This document shows positions 9,246-17,997 of a stretch of 64,000 bases of DNA, in pieces; within the stretch, counting starts at the first letter, position 1; each line of letters opens with the position of its first letter. Location: NCBI RefSeq assembly GCF_002286815.1, contig NZ_MUNM01000024.1, positions 62,001 through 126,000 of the forward strand, written 5' to 3'. The position numbers were made by a program, and so were the translations under genes. The notes under the pieces are model-generated. The model was not told the origin of the DNA. It saw nothing but the letters and a program-made list of their open reading frames with translations, and did no database searches. Source of the stretch: Pseudomonas sp. PICF141 (GTDB lineage Bacteria; Pseudomonadota; Gammaproteobacteria; Pseudomonadales; Pseudomonadaceae).

Positions 9246-10253
9246 ATGAAGGCATTTTTTATCGATCGCTATGGCAAGCAGAACGGGGTTATTGGCGAAG
9301 TACCCGACCCTACGGTAGGTGCCCATGAGGTGCTGATTCAAGTGCATGCCACAAGCGTGAACCCGTTGGACTCGAAAATCAGAACGGGCGAATTCAAAAT
9401 GATCCTGCCCTATTCATTTCCATTGGTCCTGGGCAATGACCTGGCCGGAATCGTGGTACGCACCGGCCCGGCGGTGAAACGGTTCAAGCCAGGGGACGAA
9501 GTCTATGCACGCCCTCCCGAGAAAAGGATCGGCACGTTTGCTGAACTGATTGCCGTGAACGAAAACGCACTCGCGCTCAAACCCTTGAATCTCAGCATGG
9601 CCGAAGCCGCGTCCATTCCCTTGGTCGCTTTGACTGCCTGGCAGGCACTGGTTGAAACCGCTCAATTGAAAAAGGGCCAGAAAGTGTTGATCCACGCCGG
9701 ATCCGGCGGTGTCGGCACGCTGGCCATTCAACTCGCCAAACACCTTGGAGCTTTTGTTGCGACGACCACCAGCACGTCGAATGTCGAGTGGCTGAAAGCA
9801 CTCGGGGCGGACGTGGTCATCGATTACAAACAGCAAAATTTTGAAAGCGAATTGCACGACTATGACGTGGTGTTAAACAGCCTCGGTGCCGATGTACTGG
9901 AAAAATCATTGAAGGTGCTCAAGCCTGGCGGCCAGCTCATTTCCATATCGGGGCCGCCGACAGCGCAGTTCGCCCTTGAACAAGGTTTATCCTGGGCACT
10001 GCGGCAAGTCATGCGTCTGCTGAGCGGCGGTATTCGAAGAAAAGCGCGCAAGCATGGTGTCAGCTATACATTTTTGTTTATGCGCGCAAATGGCGCACAA
10101 CTACAAAACATCACCACCCTCATTGAAGCTGGAGTGATCAAGCCCGTCATCGACCGCTCCTTCTCTTTTGAATCGACGGCAGAAGCGTTGCGGTATGTCG
10201 AACAGGGCAAATCAAAAGGCAAAGTCACCATAACGATCAACCAAGCGCCCTAA
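9246..10253 (+). CDS. NADPH:quinone oxidoreductase-like MDR (zinc-free alcohol dehydrogenase family)
   Basis: 335 residues of the medium-chain dehydrogenase/reductase superfamily. The GroES-like N-terminal domain contains HATSVNPLDSKIRTG and VLGNDLAGIV; the Rossmann domain has HAGSGGVGTLAIQLAK. The catalytic zinc cysteines of true alcohol dehydrogenases are absent, pointing to the quinone reductase branch. The ATG at 9246 (MKAFFIDRYG) is the family start; an in-frame ATG at 9186 adds an unlikely 20 residues. It may share a transcript with the upstream SDR. Probably reduces quinones or activated alkenes. Confidence 0.85.
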   Translation: MKAFFIDRYGKQNGVIGEVPDPTVGAHEVLIQVHATSVNPLDSKIRTGEFKMILPYSFPLVLGNDLAGIVVRTGPAVKRFKPGDEVYARPPEKRIGTFAELIAVNENALALKPLNLSMAEAASIPLVALTAWQALVETAQLKKGQKVLIHAGSGGVGTLAIQLAKHLGAFVATTTSTSNVEWLKALGADVVIDYKQQNFESELHDYDVVLNSLGADVLEKSLKVLKPGGQLISISGPPTAQFALEQGLSWALRQVMRLLSGGIRRKARKHGVSYTFLFMRANGAQLQNITTLIEAGVIKPVIDRSFSFESTAEALRYVEQGKSKGKVTITINQAP

Positions 10254-10473
10254 AAAAATGTCAGCGGATAACGTGCATGCTGCCGAGCATCAGACGCAGG
10301 CACCTGAACCAGAAGAGCAGCCCTCGTGCAACATACCGGCACCGGAACAGTTGCAACCGGAAGTCTTGCTGAATCAGCCGATCATCATTTGGCGCAGCTT
10401 GATGCTTGAGCAGTAACGAAGACCTCGATTGTGCATTGCGCATCGCTCGCCATGCGAGCCCGTCTCGCGATGG

Positions 10474-11685
10474 CTAGCATGGGGAGGCGCGTAGCGCCCG
10501 AACCTCTGCAGGATCCGATCGCGACACGAACAGTGCGAGCGCGGCAGCTATCAAAAGAAATACTCCACTTGCGATGAACGTAGCCTGATAACCCATTGCG
10601 TCATATAGCAACCCACCCAATGTCGCACCCAGTGTGATAGCCAACTGAATCACCGCGACCATTAACCCCCCTCCGGTTTCGGCATCTCGTGGAAGTGTGC
10701 GTGACAGCCAGGTAAACCAGCCCACAGGCGCGCATGTAGCAATCAGCCCCCAAATACCCAGCAAAACGGCGGTCGTCCACATCGAGCTGCCAAAGACCAC
10801 CAGAGCCGCCGCAATGCCCGACATCAGGAAAGGAATGATCACCAGCACCCGATAAAGACTTCTGTTCAAGACCGAGCCGATCACCAGAGTGCCTCCCAAT
10901 CCGGCCATTCCTATAATCAGCAATAGCAGGGAAAGCCCCGAAACATCGACGCGAGTCACCAACTCCAGGAACGGACGCAGGTAGGTGAATAGCGCGAATT
11001 GCCCCATGAACAAAAATGCCACTGCGGCCATGCCTAGCGAGACGTTGGCGTTACCTAACAGCCGAAACACTCGAAGTGCAGATCCAGACTCATTTTGACC
11101 GGGCATTTTCGGCAAGGTGAATGCTTGCCAACAGAGCGCCAAAGCAGCGAGCGGAACCACGCAAAAGAACGCCCCTCGCCAGCCGATCAGCCCGCCCATG
11201 AAACTGCCAATGGGTGCTGCAACTGCAGTGGCGAGTGCCGTACCACCCTGGATCAAAGCAATGGCTTTCGGTACGAAGCTCTCAGGTGCAATCCGCATCA
11301 TGACGGCAGTCGACATTGCCCAACTGCCGCCAATAGAGATCCCCAAAATGGCTCGACCAACCATCAGTGCCGAGTAATTCGGGGCAAAGGCGACGAGCGT
11401 GCCCGAGGCAATCATCAAGGCTGTCAGGAAGAGCAAAACGGGTCTTCGGTCGAGCCGGCGAATGACTGAGGAAATGAAAAGACTGGTGATGACCGCGAAG
11501 AGGCCGGAAATGGAAATCGCCTGTCCGGCCTGCCCCTCGGTCAGCGCGAGATCGTTCGCAATGGGCGTGAGCAAGCTCACTGGCAGAAACTCCGAAGTCA
11601 CCAGGACAAAGGCGCACAGCGACATCGCCAGGACTGCGCCCCATACCTGTCGACTGGCTGCCTGGGTGGGTACGATCAATGTCAT
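10474..11685 (-). CDS. MFS transporter, DHA1 family, NepI-like
   Basis: 403 residues with about twelve transmembrane helices, inner-membrane drug/metabolite:proton antiporter. The first helices contain SEFLPVSLLTPIANDLALTE and the region between helices 2 and 3 has RRLDRRPVLL, the MFS signature area. The sequence resembles the purine-ribonucleoside exporter NepI from memory of that family, but the substrate is not certain. Its ATG overlaps the stop of the upstream hydrolase gene (ATGA, 4 bp), so the two are cotranslated. The gap beyond its stop (10254-10473) holds no convincing gene. Confidence 0.88.
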   Translation of the reverse strand: MTLIVPTQAASRQVWGAVLAMSLCAFVLVTSEFLPVSLLTPIANDLALTEGQAGQAISISGLFAVITSLFISSVIRRLDRRPVLLFLTALMIASGTLVAFAPNYSALMVGRAILGISIGGSWAMSTAVMMRIAPESFVPKAIALIQGGTALATAVAAPIGSFMGGLIGWRGAFFCVVPLAALALCWQAFTLPKMPGQNESGSALRVFRLLGNANVSLGMAAVAFLFMGQFALFTYLRPFLELVTRVDVSGLSLLLLIIGMAGLGGTLVIGSVLNRSLYRVLVIIPFLMSGIAAALVVFGSSMWTTAVLLGIWGLIATCAPVGWFTWLSRTLPRDAETGGGLMVAVIQLAITLGATLGGLLYDAMGYQATFIASGVFLLIAAALALFVSRSDPAEVRALRASPC

Positions 11686-12710
11686 CTAAGGTGCGTCAGG
11701 AAGAACGAGGCCAGCTTGGAAAACGGGATAAGACCGACCCGATCATAGAGATCCACGTGGCCCGCACCTGGAATGATGACAAGCTCTTTGGGTTGACCCG
11801 CCAGTCGATAAGCCTCTTCACTGAACTCACGCGAGTGAGCATTTTCACCGGCGATGAACAGCATTGGGCGCGGCGAGATTGTCTCGATATCGTTGAAGGG
11901 ATAGAAATTCATGAACTTGGCATTGCTGGTCAGCGTCGGGTGAGTGGTCAGCAACGGTGACTGTCCTTTGGGGGTGAACTCACCACGCGGCGTGCGGTAG
12001 AAATCGTAGAACTCGCGCTCGATAGGGTTGGATTCTTCCGTCAGCGCATGAACCGTTCCACTGGTGTACCTGGTTTCGCCACCGGTGAACTCGACATAAC
12101 GCTGCTCGGCGGCAGCGGCGATGGCTTGCTTGCGTTGCTCGACAGTGACGGAGTGCTTCAAGCCGTTTCGGTTGGCCGCACCCATGTCATACATGCTGAC
12201 CGTCGCAATCGCCTTCATCCGAGGGTCGATCTTGGCAGCACTGATGACAAAGCTCCCGCTGCCACAAATGCCCAAGACACCCATCCGATTCCGGTCCACA
12301 AACGTCTGCGTGCCAAGGTAATCAACAGCTGCGCTGAAATCCTCAGCGTAGATATCGGGCAAAACCGCATTGCGTGGCTGCCCTTCACTTTCGCCCCAGT
12401 ACGACAAATCAATGGCAAGGGTCACAAAACCTTGCTCTGCCAGTTTCTGGGCATACAGGTTCGAACTCTGCTCCTTGACCGCGCCCATGGGGTGGCCAAC
12501 GATGATCGCCGGGCTTTTACTGCCTGGTTTCAGATCCTTGGGAACGAACAGATTCCCTGCCGTTTTCATCTGGTACTGATTTTTGAAGGTCACCTGTTGC
12601 ATCGTGATCTTCTCACTTTTGTAAAAGTTATCGGCTCCGTTAGACATGTCTGCCCCCAGTGCGGAGAGCGACGCCATCAGAAGGCCGAGCAAAATAACGA
12701 GTTTTCTCAT
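11682..12710 (-). CDS. Secreted alpha/beta hydrolase (dienelactone-hydrolase-like)
   Basis: 342 residues with a signal peptide (MRKLVILLGLLMASLSALGA). The alpha/beta hydrolase core is seen as IIVGHPMGAVKEQSS, then the nucleophile elbow GICGSG with cysteine in the nucleophile place, a later Asp region, and the C-terminal histidine in GAGHVDLYD. Cys as nucleophile is typical of the dienelactone hydrolase group. The start has GGAGC 6 bp upstream. It is the first gene of a two-gene operon with the MFS transporter and divergent from a LysR regulator that probably controls both. Substrate unknown. Confidence 0.82.
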   Translation of the reverse strand: MRKLVILLGLLMASLSALGADMSNGADNFYKSEKITMQQVTFKNQYQMKTAGNLFVPKDLKPGSKSPAIIVGHPMGAVKEQSSNLYAQKLAEQGFVTLAIDLSYWGESEGQPRNAVLPDIYAEDFSAAVDYLGTQTFVDRNRMGVLGICGSGSFVISAAKIDPRMKAIATVSMYDMGAANRNGLKHSVTVEQRKQAIAAAAEQRYVEFTGGETRYTSGTVHALTEESNPIEREFYDFYRTPRGEFTPKGQSPLLTTHPTLTSNAKFMNFYPFNDIETISPRPMLFIAGENAHSREFSEEAYRLAGQPKELVIIPGAGHVDLYDRVGLIPFSKLASFFLTHLR

Positions 12711-12894
12711 GAGTTGCTCCCATCAGTGAATAGATGCTGATCGCCGTGGTTGCCGGTCTGAATCAGCGGATTGTACGAGCCCTGCCTACAGGTGAGGCTT
12801 GCCCTATTCTCCGGGGATGCATCATGCTTGATAAGCTAATGAAAGCTTCTTGAAGTTATAAGCACAGCTATTCAATCACAACAGGCAGATTTCG

Positions 12895-13794
12895 ATGCCG
12901 CGACATAATCTGAACGATCTTTTGGGCTTTGTGACAGTCGCAAGGGAGGGCAGCTTTACCCGAGCGGCCGCCCACTTGGGTGTCACGCAGTCCGCCCTGA
13001 GCCAGACTGTTTCCGCGCTTGAAAAGCGGCTGAAAATTCGTCTGCTTACGCGCACCACGCGTAGCGTCTCGCCGACCAGCGCGGGTGAACGCCTGATGCA
13101 AGCCATTGGTCACCGTTTCGACGAGATTGAGTCCGAGCTCGATGCTTTGACTGAGCTTCGTGACAAGCCTGCCGGTACGGTACGCATTACCTGCGGCGAT
13201 TTTGTTCTGAAGACGATCCTCCTTCCGCGACTCACTCCTCTACTCCTTGAATACCCTGACATCAAGGTTGAGTTTGATATCAATTACGGCTTCCGGGACA
13301 TCGTGGCCGATCGCTTTGATGCAGGCATAAGATTTGGCGACACTGTCGATAAAGACATGATTGCCGTACCAATCGGACCCGAGGTCAGGATGGCTGCCGT
13401 AGCATCGCCCTCCTATTTCACGCGCAACCGCATGCCGAAGAAACCACAGGATCTGGTGAATCACGCCTGCATCGACATACGCTATCCAACCCTTGGCGGA
13501 GTTGACGCCTGGGAATTCGAAAAACGTGGTCGAAAAATCAACGTGCGTGTGGCAGGCCAGATCATTGTGAACACCAGCGCACATGTCCCGGCGGCGGCAG
13601 TGAACGGCTTGGGAATAGCCTATTTGCCAGAGGAAGAATTTGCCCCGCACATTGAGGAGGGTCGCCTGGTACGGGTACTGGAAGACTGGTGTCCCTTGTT
13701 CCCGGGTTATCACCTGTACTATCCAAGCCGTCGTTTGCCGACTCCAGCTTTCTCGCTGGTTTTGAATGCGCTGCGAGGTGAGGATTTGTTTTAG
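12895..13794 (+). CDS. LysR family transcriptional regulator
   Basis: 299 residues with the usual two parts: an N-terminal winged HTH (LLGFVTVAREGSFTRAAAHL, then GVTQSALSQTVSALEKRL) and a periplasmic-binding-protein-like effector domain from about residue 90. It belongs to the large group resembling regulators such as DsdA/PgrR-type LTTRs. It is divergent from the hydrolase/MFS pair across 184 bp, the classical arrangement for a LysR gene and its target. The gene ends before a 127-bp leader of the fimbrial regulatory locus. Confidence 0.9.
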   Translation: MPRHNLNDLLGFVTVAREGSFTRAAAHLGVTQSALSQTVSALEKRLKIRLLTRTTRSVSPTSAGERLMQAIGHRFDEIESELDALTELRDKPAGTVRITCGDFVLKTILLPRLTPLLLEYPDIKVEFDINYGFRDIVADRFDAGIRFGDTVDKDMIAVPIGPEVRMAAVASPSYFTRNRMPKKPQDLVNHACIDIRYPTLGGVDAWEFEKRGRKINVRVAGQIIVNTSAHVPAAAVNGLGIAYLPEEEFAPHIEEGRLVRVLEDWCPLFPGYHLYYPSRRLPTPAFSLVLNALRGEDLF

Positions 13795-13870
13795 CGCAGT
13801 TTATGGGGCCACAAGATGCGCCCTGCAAAGGGCAGGTAGCGAATTGCGAAAGCGGCTTCCAAGACCAGCT

Positions 13871-13888
13871 TTTCGGAATCGTCTGATA
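13871..13888. promoter_or_regulatory. Copy of the RcsB-like box before the first kinase gene
   Basis: TTTCGGAATCGTCTGATA lies 33 bp before the kinase start. Its 13-mer GAATCGTCTGATA is identical to the right part of the palindrome ahead of the pilin gene (22046-22063), while the left arm is imperfect here. This suggests that one regulator binds both promoters of the locus. Confidence 0.5.
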
Positions 13889-13921
13889 CTCGTCTCGCTC
13901 TCGCCTCGTTAGGTTGGCGGG

Positions 13922-16735
13922 ATGAAATTGAAGAACTACCTTCACCAGATCAACCCCCTCCTCTCCACACCCAATGCCGCCCGGCGCCTGCTGCGTATCT
14001 TTGGTGTGGTGCTGCTCGTCGGCATACTCAGCGGTGTCTACAGCTTTCTTCTGTTGACATTCAATGCCGAGGTATCGCGCAGGCGAAGCCACATGAGCAG
14101 TGCCATTGCCGAGGCCCATACCTTCTTCACGACCCGTGGGGCATTGCTGGAGAGTTTGAGCCTGTCCGCCGTCCGCAAACCCGAGGGAGTCAAGCCGCAA
14201 GTATCATCCGAGGAGATTCATCTGCTGCTGGGCAACACACAGGGCAAGCAGTGGAGTATCTGGTTGACCGAGCGGGTCAGGGATTATTTGACCAGCAAGC
14301 AAGTGAACTTGCTCTACGTCAGCAGCGGCAATGACGTTCAAATGAAGCGGCTTTATACGGCAATCCCCGCCCCGACTGATTTCCCTCCGATAATGCTGGA
14401 GCGTTTGCAAACGTTGATAAGTGACAGCAGAGCTTCGGTCGATGAACTCTGGCTGACCGATCATTCGACCAGCCATTCGCAGCTGTACATGTTCATTCGT
14501 CTTGACAGACGTGACCTCGATTCCGGATGGCTGGGTTTGGAAATGGACGGTCGCGAGGTGTCCCGCGCCCTGGACGACAGAAGCGCCGGGCAATTCATGA
14601 TGTTCAATCCCAGCGGCATGCTGGTTTTCAGCAACAGCCAGCCAGCACAACTCAGCCAGAACCTGTTACAGGTACAACAGCGGAACTTCTTTGGTTTCGT
14701 AGGCGATGCCTGGCTGCCCGATCAGCTGGTCATGCGCAAGCGACTCAAGTCTACCGACTGGCAATTGGTGTACGCCATCGACGTGCATGACGTGCTCGTG
14801 GCGCAATGGCCGCGCCTCGCAGGTGCCTTGCTGTTCTGCCTGTTCAGCATCAGCCTCATATGGATCCTGATTCGCCGCCTCGAACATCGCTTCATCGCAC
14901 CGACCATCAGTCGTATCCAGGCGCTGGTGGAAAGTGAGCTATTCAGTAGCGATGTGATCCAGACGGCGCCAGTGGCTCTGTGTGTGCTTCGTCGCGCCAA
15001 TGGCCAGGTCGTGCTGGAGAACACCCTGTCGCAACAGTGGCTGGGGCAAAGCGGCGAGCGCGAGCGACTGAGTCCTCGATGGATTTACCGGGCCTTTGAC
15101 GCAATGGATCCTCAGGTCACTGACTATTTCGAGGCGGCCGACGGACGCCACTTGTACCTCAGTTGTGCCCCTACCCGCTACAAAGGCGAAGACGTGTTGC
15201 TTTGCGCGTTCAGCGATATCAGCACCCGCACGCAAATTGAAGAAGCCCTGGAGCAGGCGCGACAACTGGCCGACGCCGCCAATGAAGCCAAGACCTTGTT
15301 CCTCGCGACGATGAGCCATGAAATACGCACCCCGCTGTACGGCGTGCTCGGAACGCTGGAGTTGCTGGCGCGAACCGATCTGAATGCTCAGCAAACCGAC
15401 TACCTGCGCACCATCGAGAGTTCTTCGGCGACGCTGCTGCAATTGATCTGCGACGTACTGGACGTGTCCAAGATCGAGGCAGGACAACTAGCCCTCGAAC
15501 TCACCGAATTCAGCGTGTTAGACCTGATTCACGAGGCGACCCAGGGCTACGCGGCCGCGGCCCACGGCAAAGGTCTGGAGCTGTACGCCGTCATCGATCC
15601 GAAAGTACCCAAGCGAGTCATCGGTGACGTCTCGAGAATCCGCCAGATCCTCCACAACCTGTTGAACAACGCCGTCAAATTCACCGACGCAGGCCGCATC
15701 GTGCTGCGGCTGAAACTGGCGAGCCGGGACGGCGAGCGAGTCAGCCTGTTCTGGCAGGTTTCCGACACAGGCAAGGGCATTACCCAGGAAGACCAATCGC
15801 GTATTTTCGAACCGTTCTATCAGACCCGCGGCCATACCAATGTGATTGCCGGTACCGGGCTGGGCCTGCCCATCTGCCAACGTTTGACGCATTTGATGAA
15901 CGGCAGTATCCGTGTGGTCAGCGAGCCCGGGCTGGGCAGTAGTTTTTCCCTGACCCTCTCACTCGAACAACCCATGGCGTCTGCGTCGGCGAGCAGCGTC
16001 TCCCCTCTTCTGCCGAAAGTGGTCTTCGTGGTTTCCCCCATCCGTGAACTGGCCGAGACCATGAGTGGCTGGTTGCGTCGATGGGGCGCCCGTCCACAAC
16101 TCGATCGACCTTCCGGGGGCGCTGCAACTCCGGGTGCTGTACTGCTCGAGTTGCATCCAGGTTCCTTCGAACGACGCCTGGATGCTCAATGGACCGGATC
16201 GCTGGTGTTAGCCACCGGTGACGGTTACAACCAACCTCAGCAAAGCGGCGACGGTTGGGTGGTGAACATCAATCACCTGAACGCGATTCATCAGGCGGTC
16301 GGCCGCGCCCAAGGGCTTGCGGTCATCGAACCTGAACATGACATCCCACAGCGACACCTGAAAAAGTTGCACCTGCATATCCTCGTGGTCGAGGACAACG
16401 TCATCAACCAGTTGATCCTTCATGACCAATTGCAGGAACTGGGCTGCACTGCAGAGCTGGCCGGCAATGGTGAAGAAGCGCTGGCGATGTGGCGTCGGGG
16501 CCGCTTCGATATCGTGCTGAGCGACGTCAACATGCCCCGTATCAACGGCTACGAACTGGCACGCGAGCTGCGCCGCCTGGGCTGCGAGGTGCCGATCATC
16601 GGCGCAACCGCCAATGCCATGCGCGGCGAAGAAGCCTTGTGCCTGGCCGCGGGTATGAACCACTGCCTGGTCAAGCCTTTCACGCTACAGGCCTTGCACA
16701 ACCAACTAGCGCCTTACGAAACAGCATCCTCATGA
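13922..16735 (+). CDS. Hybrid sensor histidine kinase, PvrS-like
   Basis: 937 residues in the inner membrane. TM1 is about 23-46, a periplasmic sensor region about 50-295, TM2 about 300-318, a degenerate PAS-like part 345-430, HisKA with His466 in MSHEIRTP, HATPase (NNAVKFT, DTGKG, GTGLGLP), a degenerate receiver-like stretch 700-800, and a true receiver with Asp868 (LSDVNMP) and Lys918. There is no HPt domain, so phosphate must leave through another protein. It is the first gene of a locus ordered like pvrS-pvrR-rcsC-rcsB-cup in P. aeruginosa PA14. Its stop overlaps the next start by 4 bp (ATGA). Confidence 0.85.
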   Translation: MKLKNYLHQINPLLSTPNAARRLLRIFGVVLLVGILSGVYSFLLLTFNAEVSRRRSHMSSAIAEAHTFFTTRGALLESLSLSAVRKPEGVKPQVSSEEIHLLLGNTQGKQWSIWLTERVRDYLTSKQVNLLYVSSGNDVQMKRLYTAIPAPTDFPPIMLERLQTLISDSRASVDELWLTDHSTSHSQLYMFIRLDRRDLDSGWLGLEMDGREVSRALDDRSAGQFMMFNPSGMLVFSNSQPAQLSQNLLQVQQRNFFGFVGDAWLPDQLVMRKRLKSTDWQLVYAIDVHDVLVAQWPRLAGALLFCLFSISLIWILIRRLEHRFIAPTISRIQALVESELFSSDVIQTAPVALCVLRRANGQVVLENTLSQQWLGQSGERERLSPRWIYRAFDAMDPQVTDYFEAADGRHLYLSCAPTRYKGEDVLLCAFSDISTRTQIEEALEQARQLADAANEAKTLFLATMSHEIRTPLYGVLGTLELLARTDLNAQQTDYLRTIESSSATLLQLICDVLDVSKIEAGQLALELTEFSVLDLIHEATQGYAAAAHGKGLELYAVIDPKVPKRVIGDVSRIRQILHNLLNNAVKFTDAGRIVLRLKLASRDGERVSLFWQVSDTGKGITQEDQSRIFEPFYQTRGHTNVIAGTGLGLPICQRLTHLMNGSIRVVSEPGLGSSFSLTLSLEQPMASASASSVSPLLPKVVFVVSPIRELAETMSGWLRRWGARPQLDRPSGGAATPGAVLLELHPGSFERRLDAQWTGSLVLATGDGYNQPQQSGDGWVVNINHLNAIHQAVGRAQGLAVIEPEHDIPQRHLKKLHLHILVVEDNVINQLILHDQLQELGCTAELAGNGEEALAMWRRGRFDIVLSDVNMPRINGYELARELRRLGCEVPIIGATANAMRGEEALCLAAGMNHCLVKPFTLQALHNQLAPYETASS

Positions 16736-17919
16736 AACCCATCAGCATACTAGTCGTCGAAGACCATCCATTCCAGCAAGTATATTTACAGAACCTGCTC
16801 AGCGAGCTGGGGGATTTTGACCTGCAATTCGCCCAGGAAGGCAGCGCGGCATTGGGGTGCCTGAAAAAGCGTGACTTCGATCTGGTCCTGACCGATCTAT
16901 TGATGCCCGGCATGGATGGCATTCAGTTCATTCAGGGTCTCGCCGCTTCTGGCTCCCGGCCCGCGCTGGCGATCATGAGCGTGGCTTCCAGACGAATGCT
17001 GACAAGCGCAAGCCTCGCCGCTCGCAACTTGGGAGTGAACGTCATAGGACTGATTTCCAAACCCGTCAAGACTGCCGCGTTGCGCAATCTCACAGATCAA
17101 CTGGGCGGTCTGCGCCAGGCTGTTCTGCCCCTGCCTGGCCCGCAAATTGACCACTTGGCCATAGGCAATGCCTTGGAGAGCGGTGAGTTGCGGGCCTGGT
17201 TTCAGCCCAAGAAATCTCTGGCCAATGGGCGGATCGTGGCCGCCGAGGCGCTGGTGCGCTGGGTTCATCCCGAGCATGGGCTACTGCTGCCGGGGGTTTT
17301 TCTGCCGGCACTCAAGGCGTTCGACCTGGAAGAATGCCTGCTTTGGCATATCCTGGAGCAAGCGATCACCGCCCAGAACCAATGGTGCACCCGGGGCTAT
17401 GCCATCCCGGTGTCGATCAACCTGCCCACGCATCTGCTCAACAGCCCTGACCTGGCGGACCGTATCCTCGCGTTCGTTCTTGAGCGCCATGGTGTCCCGG
17501 CGATGATCTGTTTCGAGTTGATGGAGTGTTCCATGCCCGAAGACATCAGCAACTTCTACGCCGGTGCATGCCGGTTACGCATGAAGGGCTTCGGCCTCTC
17601 CCAGGATGACTTCGGCCAGGGCTACAGCTCGTATATGAATCTGGTCTCGACACCGTTCACCGAGTTGAAGATCGATCGGGCGCTGGTGCATGGCTGCACC
17701 ACCAATGAAGAACTGACCCAGGCCCTCACCAGCATCGTCGCACTCGGCCGTCAGTTGGGCCTGACGGTCGTGGCCGAAGGGGTTGAAACGGCGCAGGAGC
17801 TGGCACTATTGCGTAGAATCAACTGCACCCAGGTGCAGGGTTTTCTGATCTCCCATGCCGTGTCGTCGAGCGAGTTCCAGCAATTGCTGACTCAGGATGG
17901 ACCGGCCTTGGTCGACTGA
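16732..17919 (+). CDS. Response regulator with EAL domain (c-di-GMP phosphodiesterase), PvrR/RocR-like
   Basis: 395 residues. Receiver domain 1-125 with phospho-acceptor Asp55 (LTDLLMP), then an EAL domain 150-390. The residues needed for c-di-GMP hydrolysis are present: E172 in AEALVRW, N230, E262 in FELMECS, D292-D293 in DDFG, K313 in LKID and E349 in EGVET, so it is probably active. Lowering c-di-GMP would reduce attachment and fimbrial expression. The ATG at 16732 overlaps the kinase stop; the longer frame upstream is only the other reading frame of that gene. Confidence 0.87.
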   Translation: MKPISILVVEDHPFQQVYLQNLLSELGDFDLQFAQEGSAALGCLKKRDFDLVLTDLLMPGMDGIQFIQGLAASGSRPALAIMSVASRRMLTSASLAARNLGVNVIGLISKPVKTAALRNLTDQLGGLRQAVLPLPGPQIDHLAIGNALESGELRAWFQPKKSLANGRIVAAEALVRWVHPEHGLLLPGVFLPALKAFDLEECLLWHILEQAITAQNQWCTRGYAIPVSINLPTHLLNSPDLADRILAFVLERHGVPAMICFELMECSMPEDISNFYAGACRLRMKGFGLSQDDFGQGYSSYMNLVSTPFTELKIDRALVHGCTTNEELTQALTSIVALGRQLGLTVVAEGVETAQELALLRRINCTQVQGFLISHAVSSSEFQQLLTQDGPALVD

Positions 17920-17997
17920 CGACTGGAAGTCCATTTTCATTTTGTCCAAGGGCGCGCGGTGCGGAGCATTTCCGAGCGCCCTTCAAAGGTTGGCCCA

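Noticed and set aside
10258..10416. 52-codon frame just after the quinone-oxidoreductase-like gene
   Set aside because: No ribosome-binding site, composition unlike real genes nearby, Pro/Glu/Gln-rich without a recognisable fold.
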